Positions 11,096 to 22,400 of a stretch of DNA of 64,000 nucleotides are shown in pieces; within the stretch, counting starts at the first letter, position 1; each line of letters opens with the position of its first letter. This DNA comes from Homarus americanus (taxonomy: Eukaryota; Arthropoda; Malacostraca; Decapoda; Nephropidae). The DNA is taken from contig NW_024753828.1 of assembly GCF_018991925.1 (NCBI RefSeq), positions 1,182,361-1,246,360 of the forward strand. Direction: 5' to 3'. Position numbers and translations under genes: made by a program. The notes under the pieces are model-generated. The model saw only the letters and a program-made list of their open reading frames with translations, made no database searches and was not told the origin of the DNA.

Positions 11096-11581
11096 TGTGG
11101 GGTTCAAGATGTTTGGTTCACACTCAGGATGGGATGGAGAAAGGAAACTCACAATGTGCTCTCTATATACATGTTGTATTGGATGTACCATGCAGCTTGG
11201 TGCTGGGAAGGCAGCATGGTTACAAGCGTGATGTAGAGAGAGCTGGTTGGTGAGGGTGCTCAGAGGAGGACCAGCCTGTGGGTGGCCATGCTCGCCGGCG
11301 GGAGCGAGGACCGTCAGGCAGGCGGAGGAGGAGCGAGGGCCGCCAGGCAGCGGCGGAGGAGGAGGTGGTGTTGCTGGCTGCGGCTGTAGGTAGAAAAGAG
11401 GCAGATCACCACGAGGTCAGGTCTTAAATAGCGGGGGGGGGTAGGCGTGGCTTAGTAGTTGAACCCCGCTCCGTGATGTATGGCGGCGCTGGTTGACCTA
11501 GACCACGAGGCATACACTGGGGAATTGGTGGGGTCGGCTACTCAGCGACAAACAGCATTTGTAGGGGAGAAATCCAATACA
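11096..11581 (-). mobile_element. TRIM LTR, minus orientation
   Basis: On the minus strand starts TGTATTGGATTTCTCCCCTA and ends AACCCCACA, with the same internal blocks as the TRIM LTRs (CCTCGTGGTCTAGGTCAACC, GGTGACCCACAGGC-like segment, GCTGCCTTCCCAGCACCAAG). It contains CGCTATTTAAGACC. No target duplication was found (CTGG against GTAC), so it may result from recombination or have a mutated flank. Confidence 0.75.
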
Positions 11582-11813
11582 GTACACTGGCATCACCACT
11601 CACAAGCCCGGCAGTCTCCGTGCACAAGGCGTTTATTTTTTTAATACACATCGGGATTTAGTTATTATTTATATGAAAATTTAATTTTATTAATTTTTTC
11701 TATTTTCGTTGTAAATACGAAGAAAGTAATGGCGTAAATTAAATTGGATCCTAATTTAACCATGGTCTTAAATATGAATCGTCGTTAGTAGAACCATCGT
11801 TATCAGAGGCTTT

Positions 11814-11814
<1 letters not shown>

Positions 11815-11897
<83 letters not shown>
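11815..11897. repeat. (TA)n microsatellite
   Basis: About 83 bases of alternating TA. No coding meaning. Confidence 0.97.
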
Positions 11898-11900
<3 letters not shown>

Positions 11901-12168
11901 CGGCCCTTAACATACGGGGTTAGGTAACAGAGATACCCGCGAATGTTAAAAATCAATGTACTTTTGCTGCTGCCCCCCCCCCCAAAAAAAACGTTGGCCC
12001 CCCCATGTCCTTATTTACCATATATACCTGTGTGTAGTTCGAGTTTTTAAGACCAAATTATTTGGCAAAAAATTGGGGGTCGACCTCTAAACGGGTAATA
12101 ATTTCGTTAGGTTGAAAAATATTTACCACTAACTTCCAGTAAACAATGGAAACGATGCACCAACGCAC

Positions 12169-12613
12169 TGTAGTGGATTTCTCCCCAACAAACGCTGTTT
12201 GTCGCTGAGTAGCCGACCCCACCAATTCCCCAGTGTATGCCTCGTGGTCTGGGTCAACCAGCGCCGCCTTACATGACGGAGATCAACTATTAAGCCACGC
12301 CTACCTCCGCTATATAAGACCTGACCTCGTGGTGACCTTATCGCTCTCTTCTAGCTACAGCCGCAGCAAGCAACACCACCACCTCCGCCGCTGCCTGGCG
12401 GCCCTCGCTCCCGCCGGCGAGCATGGTGACCCACAAGCTGTCCTCCTCTGAGCACCCTCACCAACCAGCTCTCTCTACTCAACGCTTGTAACCATGCTGC
12501 CTTCTCAGCACCAAGCTGCATTGTACATCCAATACAACATGTATACAGAGAGCACATTGAGTTCCCTTTCTCCATCCCATCCTGAGTGTGAACCAAACAT
12601 CACATACCCCACA
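12169..12613 (+). mobile_element. Solo TRIM LTR with GCAC target duplication
   Basis: 445 bases from TGTAGTGGATTTCTCCCC to TACCCCACA, flanked on both sides by GCAC (12165-12168, 12614-12617). It carries a better core promoter than its relatives: CGCTATATAAGACC at 12309-12322. The rest is collinear with the LTRs at 5965 and 7117. A solo LTR arises by recombination between the two LTRs of one element. Confidence 0.88.
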
Positions 12614-13201
12614 GCACCACCAGCTGTGAGTGTTGGTACAGTTGCCAGGGCAGATCTCTTGGGTCATCATAGCAAGCCCAAAGTAGCCAAATGCATGGTA
12701 TGGTATGCACAGGACGATGTAAAACATAAAGTATTCATTTTTTAAAGTTTATTTATAGATACTGTCATGGTTTTAGGTGGATCGGTGAGAGTAGAGTGGA
12801 TTATATTATATAAAGATAAAAATATGTCGTATTTCTTATTTCTTACCGTAGAATTCGATACCTTCACACTGGTTACTTACAGGAGATTATGGCGTATCTA
12901 TGTAGAAGTTCACTCCACCACTCGACAATCCATGATTTATACTTGATAAATGATGATTTAATGAATACCATTAATTTCCAACATCCATCTAAGTTATTGG
13001 TTATACTTTGTCATAACCAATCAGTCATTACCTTTAGTAATAATAAGATTGGATCACAGATATGGGCAGATAATTGCACTTACATTTATTTGTCAAGCTT
13101 CCACACAATGATTTACAATTTGCATGGATATATGAATCACTCACGTTCACGCTGTAATAAAATTAATCTTCTAAAAGAGAATTTTCAACGGACACATGAT
13201 T
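12614..13201. other. Unannotated AT-rich sequence up to a gap
   Basis: No reading frame with recognisable domains, no tandem structure and no LTR signals were found. Confidence 0.5.
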
Positions 13202-13301
13202 NNNNNNNNNNNNNNNNNNNNNNNNNNNNNNNNNNNNNNNNNNNNNNNNNNNNNNNNNNNNNNNNNNNNNNNNNNNNNNNNNNNNNNNNNNNNNNNNNNN
13301 N
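13202..13301. other. Assembly gap, 100 N
   Basis: Exactly 100 N, the usual placeholder for a gap of unknown size. Confidence 0.99.
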
Positions 13302-13438
13302 AAAAGAAAGAACATTGACTTGGAAAACATAAGCGAAGCATACAGGTTACTTATATAAGAATATAAGGTATATAGAGATAAAGAACATATAAGAATAGCT
13401 GGATGGTAAATTATTGTAAAGAAAACTCGGCCGTTACA
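13302..13438 (+). repeat. LTR-X end fragment
   Basis: Matches 47615-47903 with internal deletions (shared AAAAGAAAGAACATTGACTT and ATAAGAATATAAGGTATATA) and ends CGGCCGTTACA like that copy. It starts at the gap edge. Confidence 0.7.
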
Positions 13439-13552
13439 TGGAGACACCAAACATCCTGTTCCACAGTACATCAATGTACAGAATATTCCTCGGCAGGGCA
13501 ATCCGTGTATTTGTGAATCGTGTATGCTAAACCGCGTATGTGAAGGGCCGAC

Positions 13553-13847
<295 letters not shown>

Positions 13848-14489
13848 TGTCATGTGCCGGTTAACGTCCAACCGAACAACGTCCGATCGTATATATAGCA
13901 CGTCCGTGGCCCCCCTCCCAAAAAAAACTTCGGTGACGTCTGCTGGACCACCACTCCACGACCTCCAGACGGAGACACGATGATCCTTCCCATACTGGCC
14001 AGATATTATGTGTTAAAGGAATATCATTCCTTAGGCTTTAGTAAGCATGTGCCTCCAGGTGTAATGTTAACCTACATCTATTGAGGATAAAATCTTTCAC
14101 CTACAAATTGACAATAACACATTTGCTGTAATCAGACATATCTGGTTGCCTCAACAATTGCAACCCAAGTTGAAATTGGGGTTGCAATTTCAATTTCTGT
14201 GTCATTACTAAGGAATAATGGTCTCTGGTGCACTGCACTCTAAGATTAAGAGAAAACGGACACAGGCGTCCTGAAGCGAGAGAAAACGGACTCCTATGAC
14301 GGGGGACACAAGCACTCACGTGCCACTCATACTGACAGACTTGACACTCACTTACTTGACAAGTTTTACCAACCATTAGTTGTGTATGTTATCTAGTGAA
14401 TTTAGTCAATAATGTACAGTACAAGTAGCCTACACTGCAATACAGTGGTCCCTCGGTTAACAATGGACCTAAGTGCCAACCTGTACTGT

Positions 14490-16045
14490 ACATGTACTAA
14501 AATTGTTATGTCTATTGCAAATATAGATTGTTTATACAGGTATTCAAATAAATTACTATCTTACAAGAATCCCAGCAATGTAAGTTACAGTATATTCACC
14601 CAGGACGTTTGGGTAGCAAATTATGAGAAGAGCTCAGTCACTCTTAAGTAATGATAAATAAACACGCAGTCCTTCAGCGCCAACTGTCAAATCTTATCTC
14701 AAATAAATAAACAAACACCAGACGCTCTGTCACCTCACCTCCCGCAACCCCTCCCCCCTCCTCTGCGCCCCCCTCTTCCCATGCTCGGCTGGCTACCTCC
14801 TTCCTTGTGTTTCCAGACAAAAGATTGGTGATTTCTTTATGTTTATTTCATATAATATCTCTGACTAAAGATAGGATAATATAATTTGCATTGCTGAAAT
14901 CCTTGCAAGACAAAGATTAATTTAAATATAAGAGTCATATATTTTGCTCAAGATATAAAAAATGTAGTACATTAGTGTACAATACTGTAGTACATTTATA
15001 ATATAAATTTTTTCAACTGTATTTTTGGGTAGATTTACACGCACACACCATACTAAAAGAAACGTAAAAGAAATAAATGACCTTAGTGCAAAGCTAGAGT
15101 GAACATGTAGCCTACTAATTTGATTACAGTACTAAAATTGTTATGTCTAGTGCGAATTACAGCATGTTTATATTCAAATTAATCAGTATCGTACTAGAAT
15201 CCCAGCAATGTTAATTATATTCTCCCAGGCCATTTCACTGGCTTTTTAAAATGAGAGAAGCTTAGTAGGACTGTTAAATAAACACACAGAGACCTCGGCT
15301 CAAACTGTCAAACATATCACCTCAACCCCCACCCCCCACCCCTCGCTGGCTGGCTGTCTCCGTCCCTGCCAGCCAGGGTTTTAGGCTTACAGTTTTCATC
15401 TTATATAATATCTCAGACTAAAGTTAGGAGATTATAATTTGCATTGCTGGAATCCTTGTAAGACAGCCAATATTTTGAATATAAACGTTATATATTTTGC
15501 TCAAGAGATAAAAAACATTTGTACAATAGTGTACAGTACTGTATTACATTTATAATATAAAATTTTTCAACTCTATTTTTGGGTAGATTTACATAAATTT
15601 CTTCATTTATTTTCATCCATTTACATGTACACACCATACTAAAAGAAACATAAAAGAAATAAATGACCTTAGTGCAAAGCTGGAGTGCACATGTACTAAT
15701 TTGATTACGGTACTAAAATTGTTATGTCTAGTGCAAATTATAGCATGTTTATATTCAAATTAATCAGTATCTTACAAGAATCCCAACAATGTTAATTATA
15801 TTCACCCAGGTCATGTCACTGGCTTTTTATAAGAGAAAAGCTTAGTCACCTAAGAACTGATAAATATACAGGTACACGCGTTAGACCTGGGCCTGTGCCA
15901 ACTGTCAAACGTACTACCGCCCCTCCCTCCACGTTTTTCCCCATGCTCGGGCCTCCCCTCCTCCCCCATCCGCCTAAGGTCAAGGAATCCTTTTGTAAAA
16001 ACAGTGAATACCTAATATAAACGTCATGTATTTTTTGCATACAAG
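14490..16045 (+). repeat. Satellite-like tandem array, period about 580-635 bp
   Basis: The string TACTAAAATTGTTATGTCTA recurs at about 14495, 15130 and 15711, each followed by TTCAAATTAATCAGTATC-like text, a CAGCAATGT segment, a C-rich block (CACCTCACCTCCC, CCCCACCCCTCGCTGGC) and TATAATATCTC-GACTAAAG. Units differ by substitutions and small indels. No open frame. Related sequence continues at 18440-19440. Confidence 0.7.
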
Positions 16046-16358
<313 letters not shown>

Positions 16359-16564
16359 TCAGATAATTTCAAAACCGCGCAATTGGCGATACTGAGCTTT
16401 CAAGGTCGTCGGAGGAGAGAGGCGCTCCCTGCACATAGCGAGAGGTTGTGGAACTAGGCTAAGTGATATTAAATGTAATTTGCCGAATTAATAATGATGC
16501 GATTCATGAAGTTGGACTATTATTGAATTTGAAATTATTATAGATCGTTTATCAGTCTGAATAA

Positions 16565-17240
16565 TGTCACGGGTGTCCCAAGGGTTATTAGTTAGGTGGA
16601 AAATATGTCACGTGGGCCTAGCCAGCGCCTTGGAGAGGCGACGCTGGCTGGTCCTCAGTCACGTGAAAGCGATTGACCTACAGGACATCCCTGGCGTCCG
16701 TCACAGAAATAGTCACGTGGCCTAGTCACCTGTGTTGCACTATTGCAGTATAACAAGGTTTTCGTCAGAACACACTTGACCGCGAGTTTGACTGCGAGAA
16801 GTTGGCTGAGACTGACTGCGTTTGGAACTGCCGTTGATGATTGAGGCTCGCGATTGTCGCCTTGAACGATCAGTGTAGGCTTGTCACTGGTTAAGCGGGG
16901 TAGCGGACCTCTTGGTGAACGAGTGCCGACAACTAAACGACAACTAAACGACACGGACCAGCATCAGCAGTGGGTGATCAGTTCTACCGTGGGTACCAGC
17001 CAGTGTCCTCGGTCAGCAGAAGTGTTACCTACTGGTCATAGACACCTGCTGGCGTTCTCTTCCCTGTCCATGGACGCACTGGGAGTACTTGAGGCTATCT
17101 GAGAAAATTAATGGTCACACACTGGGACCATGAGTCTATGAGTCTAGGGATACCTGGGGAGAACATTTATCTCTCTTATGCGGGTGTATGTTGAGTTGGG
17201 TGGGCATGGTTCACAGTATTGGTGGACCCAGTAACATATC
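16565..17240 (+). other. GC-rich non-coding block with CACGTG cluster and hairpin
   Basis: Less AT-rich than its surroundings. It holds three CACGTG palindromes (16609-16614, 16660-16665, 16714-16719) and a hairpin with 8-base perfect arms AGCCAGCG/CGCTGGCT (16620-16627, 16642-16649). It begins TGTCACGGGTG and near 17225-17240 has TTGGTGGACCCAGTAACA, so an unrecognised LTR is possible. No protein domain found. Confidence 0.35.
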
Positions 17241-17904
17241 AATAATAGTGACTACATTTGTGTGTAGTTAATACCATTTCTCAGTTACTGATGTTATCTT
17301 GATGGTGTGGTTTAATATTTCTTAAAATATTTTGATAGTATTGTTTTTTGAATGTTTGTGTCACTTAGGGAACAGTGATACTGTGATTTAATTCTTTTTA
17401 ATGCATTTAATTTTTTTTTATAATTCCAATCCCAGGTGTAACCTTTGTTCCCCTGAGTAGTGTTTAAGTTAGGTTAGGAATTGTGCATCTGTTGGGGTGA
17501 TATATTTTGTTGAAAGCCCTTAAGGCCTGTTTCATGTGTGCAACAACATTTCTTATACTAAATTTATTGTTGCCTGAGTTTCTAATAATTTCAATATCAT
17601 TTATAACTTTTATTCCCCAGTAGTGTTTTAAGTTCAAGTTAAAGGCGCATATTGGTGTACCATTATTGATTGTTGTTTGTAGTGTTGGAGGGAATATAAG
17701 TGTCTAAATTTACAGTGTGTCTCATTCATCCCAGTCAGCAGCTCTATCCTTCCAGGTCAGGGACAATTCATTTTTGTTTAGGTTTAAGTGTTCTTGTGCT
17801 GGTTGAGTATTTTTCTCAAGGGCGCTTCCATCTATTAATCTTTAATAAACCCCAGTCAAGTGAGAAAATAAAGTCCAGTAAATTCCGACCGATTATATAT
17901 ATAT
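17241..17904. other. Unannotated T-rich sequence
   Basis: T-rich stretch without recognisable domains; short frames have no supporting motifs. Confidence 0.4.
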
Positions 17905-18110
17905 ATATATTTCATTCCCCCAATAAGGCACACAGACTTCTACATACAATCAACACCTCAACCCGCCAGGATTCGAACCCATGGCCCACGAGCCCATGAC
18001 TGTGACCGGGGAACGCTAACCGCTGGACCACCAGGATACTAAAAGCAGTCCTAGACTTTGTTATATTTCACACAAAGCCTGTTCAACGAGCTTAAGGCGC
18101 CGTGAACCTC
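17905..18110 (-). repeat. tRNA-like SINE-type repeat, minus copy
   Basis: On the minus strand TGGTCCAGCGGTTAGCGTTCC (A-box-like, 18010-18030) is followed by GGTTCGAATCC (B-box, 17969-17979), the internal RNA polymerase III promoter arrangement of tRNAs. A tail GGTTGAGGTGTTGATTGTATG follows. A head of about 85 bases (GAGCTTAAGGCGCCGTGAAC on plus, 18088-18107) precedes it and is repeated inverted at 18305-18385. Confidence 0.65.
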
Positions 18111-18240
18111 CAGCAGTTAGCGTTCCCTGGTCACAGTCATGGGCTCGTGGGCCGTGGGTTCGAATCCTGGTGGGTTGAGGTGTTGATTGTATGTAGAAGT
18201 CCGCTTGCTTTATTGGGCTAATGAAATATATATGGATCCT
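18100..18240 (+). repeat. tRNA-like SINE-type repeat, plus copy
   Basis: Plus-strand copy with CAGTTAGCGTTCCCTGGTCA then GGGTTCGAATCCTGG (B box near 18158) and the tail GGTTGAGGTGTTGATTGT. It faces away from the minus copy, so the two can pair as a long hairpin. Confidence 0.6.
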
Positions 18241-18304
18241 CGTGTTTCGAAGCTGGATTTGGTAAAACATTACTCTGACCACCTACGTGATACAGGTAGT
18301 CCCC

Positions 18305-18420
18305 ATTAGAGGTTCACGGCGCCTTAAGCTCGTTGAACAGGCTTTGTGTGAAATATAACAAAGTCTAGGACTGCTTTTAGTATCCTGGTGGTCCAGCGGT
18401 TAGCATTCCCCGGTCATAAC
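18305..18420 (+). repeat. tRNA-like repeat, third copy, truncated
   Basis: Begins GGTTCACGGCGCCTTAAGCT, runs through GCTTTTAGTATCCTGGTGGTCCAGCGGTTAGC, and stops after CCCCGGTCA, before the B box. Its head pairs with 18020-18107. Confidence 0.6.
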
Positions 18421-18439
18421 ATCTTAATTTTATGATGGT

Positions 18440-19440
18440 ATGCACACACAATTAATATTTTAGAGAAATACAGTCACTGGTTAATGTCCATTCAAATAAT
18501 GGACTCAATTCCCGGCCCACCCCCCACCCTCCTCTTTCCATGCTCGCTGGCTTGCCCCTCTCTGAGAAATGTTTGGGTGAAAACAGAAGGCTTACATTTT
18601 TAGTGATAAATAATACCTCAGACTATAGTTAGGATAATATAATTGACATTGCTGGATTCCTTGTAAGACCAGGAATATTTTTAATATAAACGTCATATAT
18701 TTTGCACAAAAGATAAAATTTTGGGTCTTTCTAATCAAAATTCTTACATTATATCTAAAATTTGTATGTCTAATGCAAAATCTATGATGTTTATATTCAG
18801 AATGATCATCAAATTGTAAGAATTCCAGCAATGTAAATTATATTCTGGCCGGGTAATTTGTATGAATTTTATGAGCTAAAACAAATATATTCAGCAGATA
18901 AACAAATTATACTTAACCCAGACACTATCTGTCAATCAAAATACCCCACCTCCGCTCCCCCCCCCCTCTTTCCAGCTCGCTGGGTCCCTCCCTCCCTCCC
19001 TACCCCCAACCGCCTACCTTCCCTCCCTACCTGAGAAATGTTTGGGTTAAAACAGTATATTTACATTTTTAGTAATAAATAATACCTCAGACTAAAGTTA
19101 GGATAATATAATTTACATTGCTGAATTCCTTGCAAGACCAGGAATATTTTGAATATAAACGTCATATATTTTGCACAAAAGATAAAATTTTTGCTCTTTC
19201 TAATCAAAATTCTTACATTAGATCTAAAATTTGTATGTCTAATGCAAATTCCATGATGTTTATATTTAAAATAATCACAATCTTATAAGAATTCCAGCAA
19301 TGTAAATTATATTCTGGCTGGGTAATTTGTATGAATTTTATGAGCTAAAACAAATATCTTCAGTAAATAAACAAATTATACTTCACCTGCGTAAATGACC
19401 AAATTTACCAAGTAATTAAAGCATTTCATTCTGGCAAGGC
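18440..19440 (+). repeat. Satellite-like array, second block
   Basis: Two consecutive units starting near TGAGAAATGTTTGGGT (18562 and 19030), each with ATAATACCTCAGACTA-AGTTAGG, ATAAACGTCATATATTTTGC, AATTCCAGCAATGTAAATTA and a C-rich segment. Same family as 14490-16045 but a shorter period of about 470. No coding capacity. Confidence 0.65.
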
Positions 19441-19497
19441 ACCGTGTAAATGACCAAATGCGTAAACAAAAACCGTGTAACTCCAGACTCAACTGAC

Positions 19498-19634
<137 letters not shown>

Positions 19635-19639
19635 AAAAG

Positions 19640-19843
19640 GAGACAGGCAATTACTTTTGAGATGAAAATGAAGATAATAATGCAGCATGAGAATGGAAAA
19701 ACTGTAGCAACAATCTCACGTGACCTAGGTTTCTCACACTCGACCATATCTACTATTCTGAAGGACAAGGAACGTATTCGTGGTGTAGTGAAAGGAACAA
19801 CACATATAAAGGGAACTATAGTTTCGAAGAAAAGACAAGGTCC
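19640..19843 (+). pseudogene. Tigger/pogo-type transposase, N-terminal fragment
   Basis: Encodes MKMKIIMQHENGKTVATISR followed by DLGFSHSTISTILKDKERI, the CENP-B-like helix-turn-helix DNA-binding domain of Tc1/mariner-superfamily Tigger/pogo transposases. The fragment stops where an LTR has inserted (19844). Continuation is at 20344-20398 and 21722-22250. Confidence 0.8.
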
Positions 19844-20339
19844 TGTAGTGGACTTCTCCCCTACAACTGCGTAGCCGCAGCCACCAGCTGCTACCATCTT
19901 CCCTAGCAACCAAGCGAGCGGCGTCACCAGATGTTACCGTATCTTAGCAACGGAACCAAAGACCGGCGACTTTCTCGGGTTTTCCCAACATGACTCATAG
20001 ATGACTCACGGCTGCTGGGTATATAAGCTCTGTCTCTCCATTGAGACTCATTCTGGCCATTCTACTTGAACATGCAACACCTCCTCCAGCAAGCTCCACA
20101 CTGTCCAGCATTCATTCAACCAGGAGGCCAGCAATAGGCAACATCTTCTCTAACGAAGCTCCTGCACATCTACCTCCTTCAACACGCTACTCACCGAACG
20201 TCTCTACTGAGCAGCTCCTCACCACACGGCACCTCCAGCACCAGACTGTCTATCATATAACTTATATTATACAAGAAAACCACCTTAGAGTTTCCATCCA
20301 TCCTGAGTGCTAGACAACATTATACCACGAATACCTACA
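19844..20339 (+). mobile_element. Solo LTR of a second TRIM-like subfamily, GTCC target duplication
   Basis: 496 bases from TGTAGTGGACTTCTCCCCTACAA to TACCTACA. Four-base duplication GTCC on both sides (19840-19843, 20340-20343). The first 25 bases match the main TRIM LTR and the body has the same layout (CTCATAGATGACTCACGG, then GGGTATATAAGCTC as TATA box, then a TTTCCATCCATCCTGAGTG end block), but most internal sequence differs. Confidence 0.82.
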
Positions 20340-20343
20340 GTCC

Positions 20344-20398
20344 TATTCACGATATGCAAAAATTATTGGTGAAATGAATAGAAGACCAGATACAGAAG
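20344..20398 (+). pseudogene. Tigger transposase, short internal fragment
   Basis: Translates as IHDMQKLLVK*IEDQIQK, matching the segment after the first helix-turn-helix in Tigger transposases, with one stop. It lies between the solo LTR and repeat RA. Confidence 0.6.
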
Positions 20399-21340
20399 CC
20401 ATGGGGTCCAGCTACCATGGAGTACTTTCCGACGAACTCTGGAGATCCCAGTGGATTAATCCCACCACACAAATAGCCCTACGGAGTTAGACACTCATCC
20501 ACCAATGATGGGGGCTGGTAGTGGTGTGTGGCTTGGTGATCCGGGGTCACCTCGCAGGCCGAGCGTTAGGGCCAGACGAGCCAGCTATGGGGGCTATAGG
20601 TAGTCTGAAGTGTCTGACGGCCGGGTCTCACGAAGGTAACTGATCCTACTGGACCTCGGACATCTCCCCAGACATAGTGGATACAACCTCCACGCTACAG
20701 ACACGGCCTAGGCTGCGTTAGGGACCTGTATGGGTGAAGGGACGGGCACTCACTAACGGTGACAACAACATCACGTTTCAGGGGACGTTAAAGACGTAAA
20801 TATGACTTCACTCAGAGCATATCAACTACGTTACTGTAACACTTGCACAATCAACTATTAATTGGGTCAAATCACTTAAAGAAAGGCGAATTATAACACA
20901 GAGTGGAATGGCATACCTGTATGGGTGAAGGGACGGGCACTCACTAACGGTAGAAATGCCCACGGCGCCCTCACTCAAAATAGGCCAGGGAGTCCACCTA
21001 CTTCTATTCCGATGAATTAATTTACTGTACACTCTTACGTTGAAACTGAGACTATAAACTCAGTTTCATTCCCTACTACTATCTTCACTAACAATGCTCT
21101 GACTCAGCTTTCAAAAGCAAAATTAAATTGATTACAAAGGGTTGGATGGCAACAGGTCCCAACATACAGCATCTGCTACGAAATCCGTGGATTATATTCA
21201 AAGTTCCCTACAAACAAAGACGGGGAAACAGAGAAAACAGGGGACGTTTCCAATGGGGGACTCAGAAGGTTTTGTGGACGTTTGAGCGTAATATGAATCC
21301 TTAAGGTTTTCAGGTTAGCCATTATCACGATCATGACAGT
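20399..21340 (+). repeat. Repeat RA, copy 2
   Basis: Same sequence as 4440-5366 with scattered substitutions, including both internal direct repeats (ACCTGTATGGGTGAAGGGAC). Ends GATCATGACA. Confidence 0.6.
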
Positions 21341-21721
21341 AGGGTTGGGAGTATTATTGAGTATGTCCACCCAGTAGTGGTGTGAGTATGTTGAGCCTGA
21401 GAGCCTAGTACTAGATTTCGTCTGTTGGTACATATAAATTCCTTCTCCTAATTTCATATTAATGTTTAAATAAATTTTGGTATTTGTATATTGTGTCTAT
21501 TATTTACCTACAGTATTTACCGTTATTTCTTCCCTATTGCTTGATACTATCATTACACTTACCCACGAGCCTCCTCTCGTCACGCTACCAATGGTAATAA
21601 GTATGAGAGTAAAAGGAATTGTTACTGACACACAGGCCCTCATAAAATGGTGGCAGCTCAGGCCCTCATAAATGGTGGCAGCTCAGGCCCTCATAAATGG
21701 TGGCAGCTCAGGCTCTCATAA
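21341..21721 (+). repeat. LTR-like block B, copy 2, with 25-bp tandem end
   Basis: Matches the minus strand of 4014-4345. Its end holds three units of a 25-base repeat (TGGTGGCAGCTCAGGCCCTCATAAA) at 21648, 21673 and 21698, each containing the primer-binding-site core used by element A. Immediately followed by the Tigger C-terminal fragment. Confidence 0.6.
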
Positions 21722-22250
21722 TACATCCACAAAGAGGCGAAAACAATGCCAGGATTCAAGGCATTCAAGGACAGAATTACACTTCTGTTGGGGGGGAATG
21801 TTGCTGGTTTCAAGCTAAAGCCCTTCATGATCTATCATTCAGAGAACCCCAGGGCTATTAAAAATGTCAGCAAGCATACACTGCCAGTGTTTTATCGCAG
21901 TAATAAGAAAGCCTTGATGACCTTAGCACTGTTTGAGGATTGGTTCATGACTTGTTTCATTCCACGAGCCAAGGAGTATTGTCTGCAACAAGGGATTCCA
22001 TTCAAGATTTTGCTGATTTTGGATAATGCTCCGGGACACCCACCACACCTGATGTTAATGTAGTGTACATTCCACCTAACACTACCTCTGTCATCCAACC
22101 TATGGATCAAGGTGCTATTGTTGCCTTTAAAGAGTATTATTTACGCACAACCTTCGCTCAGGCTGTTGCTGCTACTGAAGGTGAGAAAACGCTCAGAGAG
22201 TTTTGGAAGAACATAGTTTTAGGTGATGGAATAGATAAACATGAATTTTA
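21722..22250 (+). pseudogene. Tigger/pogo-type transposase, C-terminal catalytic fragment
   Basis: Two overlapping frames (21746-22063 and 22063-22251) give MPGFKAFKDRITLLLGGN..., LKPFMIYHSENPRAIKN, LLILDNAPGHPP (second catalytic Asp) and VIQPMDQGAIVAFK (third Asp). This is the DDE domain of a Tigger-type cut-and-paste transposase. A frameshift separates the last two motifs. The first catalytic Asp region is missing between 20398 and 21722, so the copy is dead. Confidence 0.85.
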
Positions 22251-22400
22251 AGGAATTAAAATAAAAATAATCCAAATGATTAAACAAATAAATAAAACAT
22301 TGTAATATGTGGAGGCCCCCAGATTGTGGAGGCCCCCGGGCAGCTGCCCACTTTGCCCACTCCTGAATCCTGCCCTGGTCTACCTTGAGCACAATTAGAC
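22251..22400 (+). other. Spacer with possible hAT-like terminal sequence
   Basis: AATAAAACATTG after the Tigger fragment, then GGGCAGCTGCCCACTTTGCC and CTCCTGAATCCTGCCCTG. The last resembles the terminal repeat of some hAT transposons (CAGGGxxGGATT on the other strand). No partner end was found. Confidence 0.25.

Noticed and set aside
17960..18035. Functional tRNA gene
   Set aside because: A and B boxes are present but the sequence does not obviously fold into a full cloverleaf, and it recurs with a common tail, so a tRNA-derived repeat is more likely.
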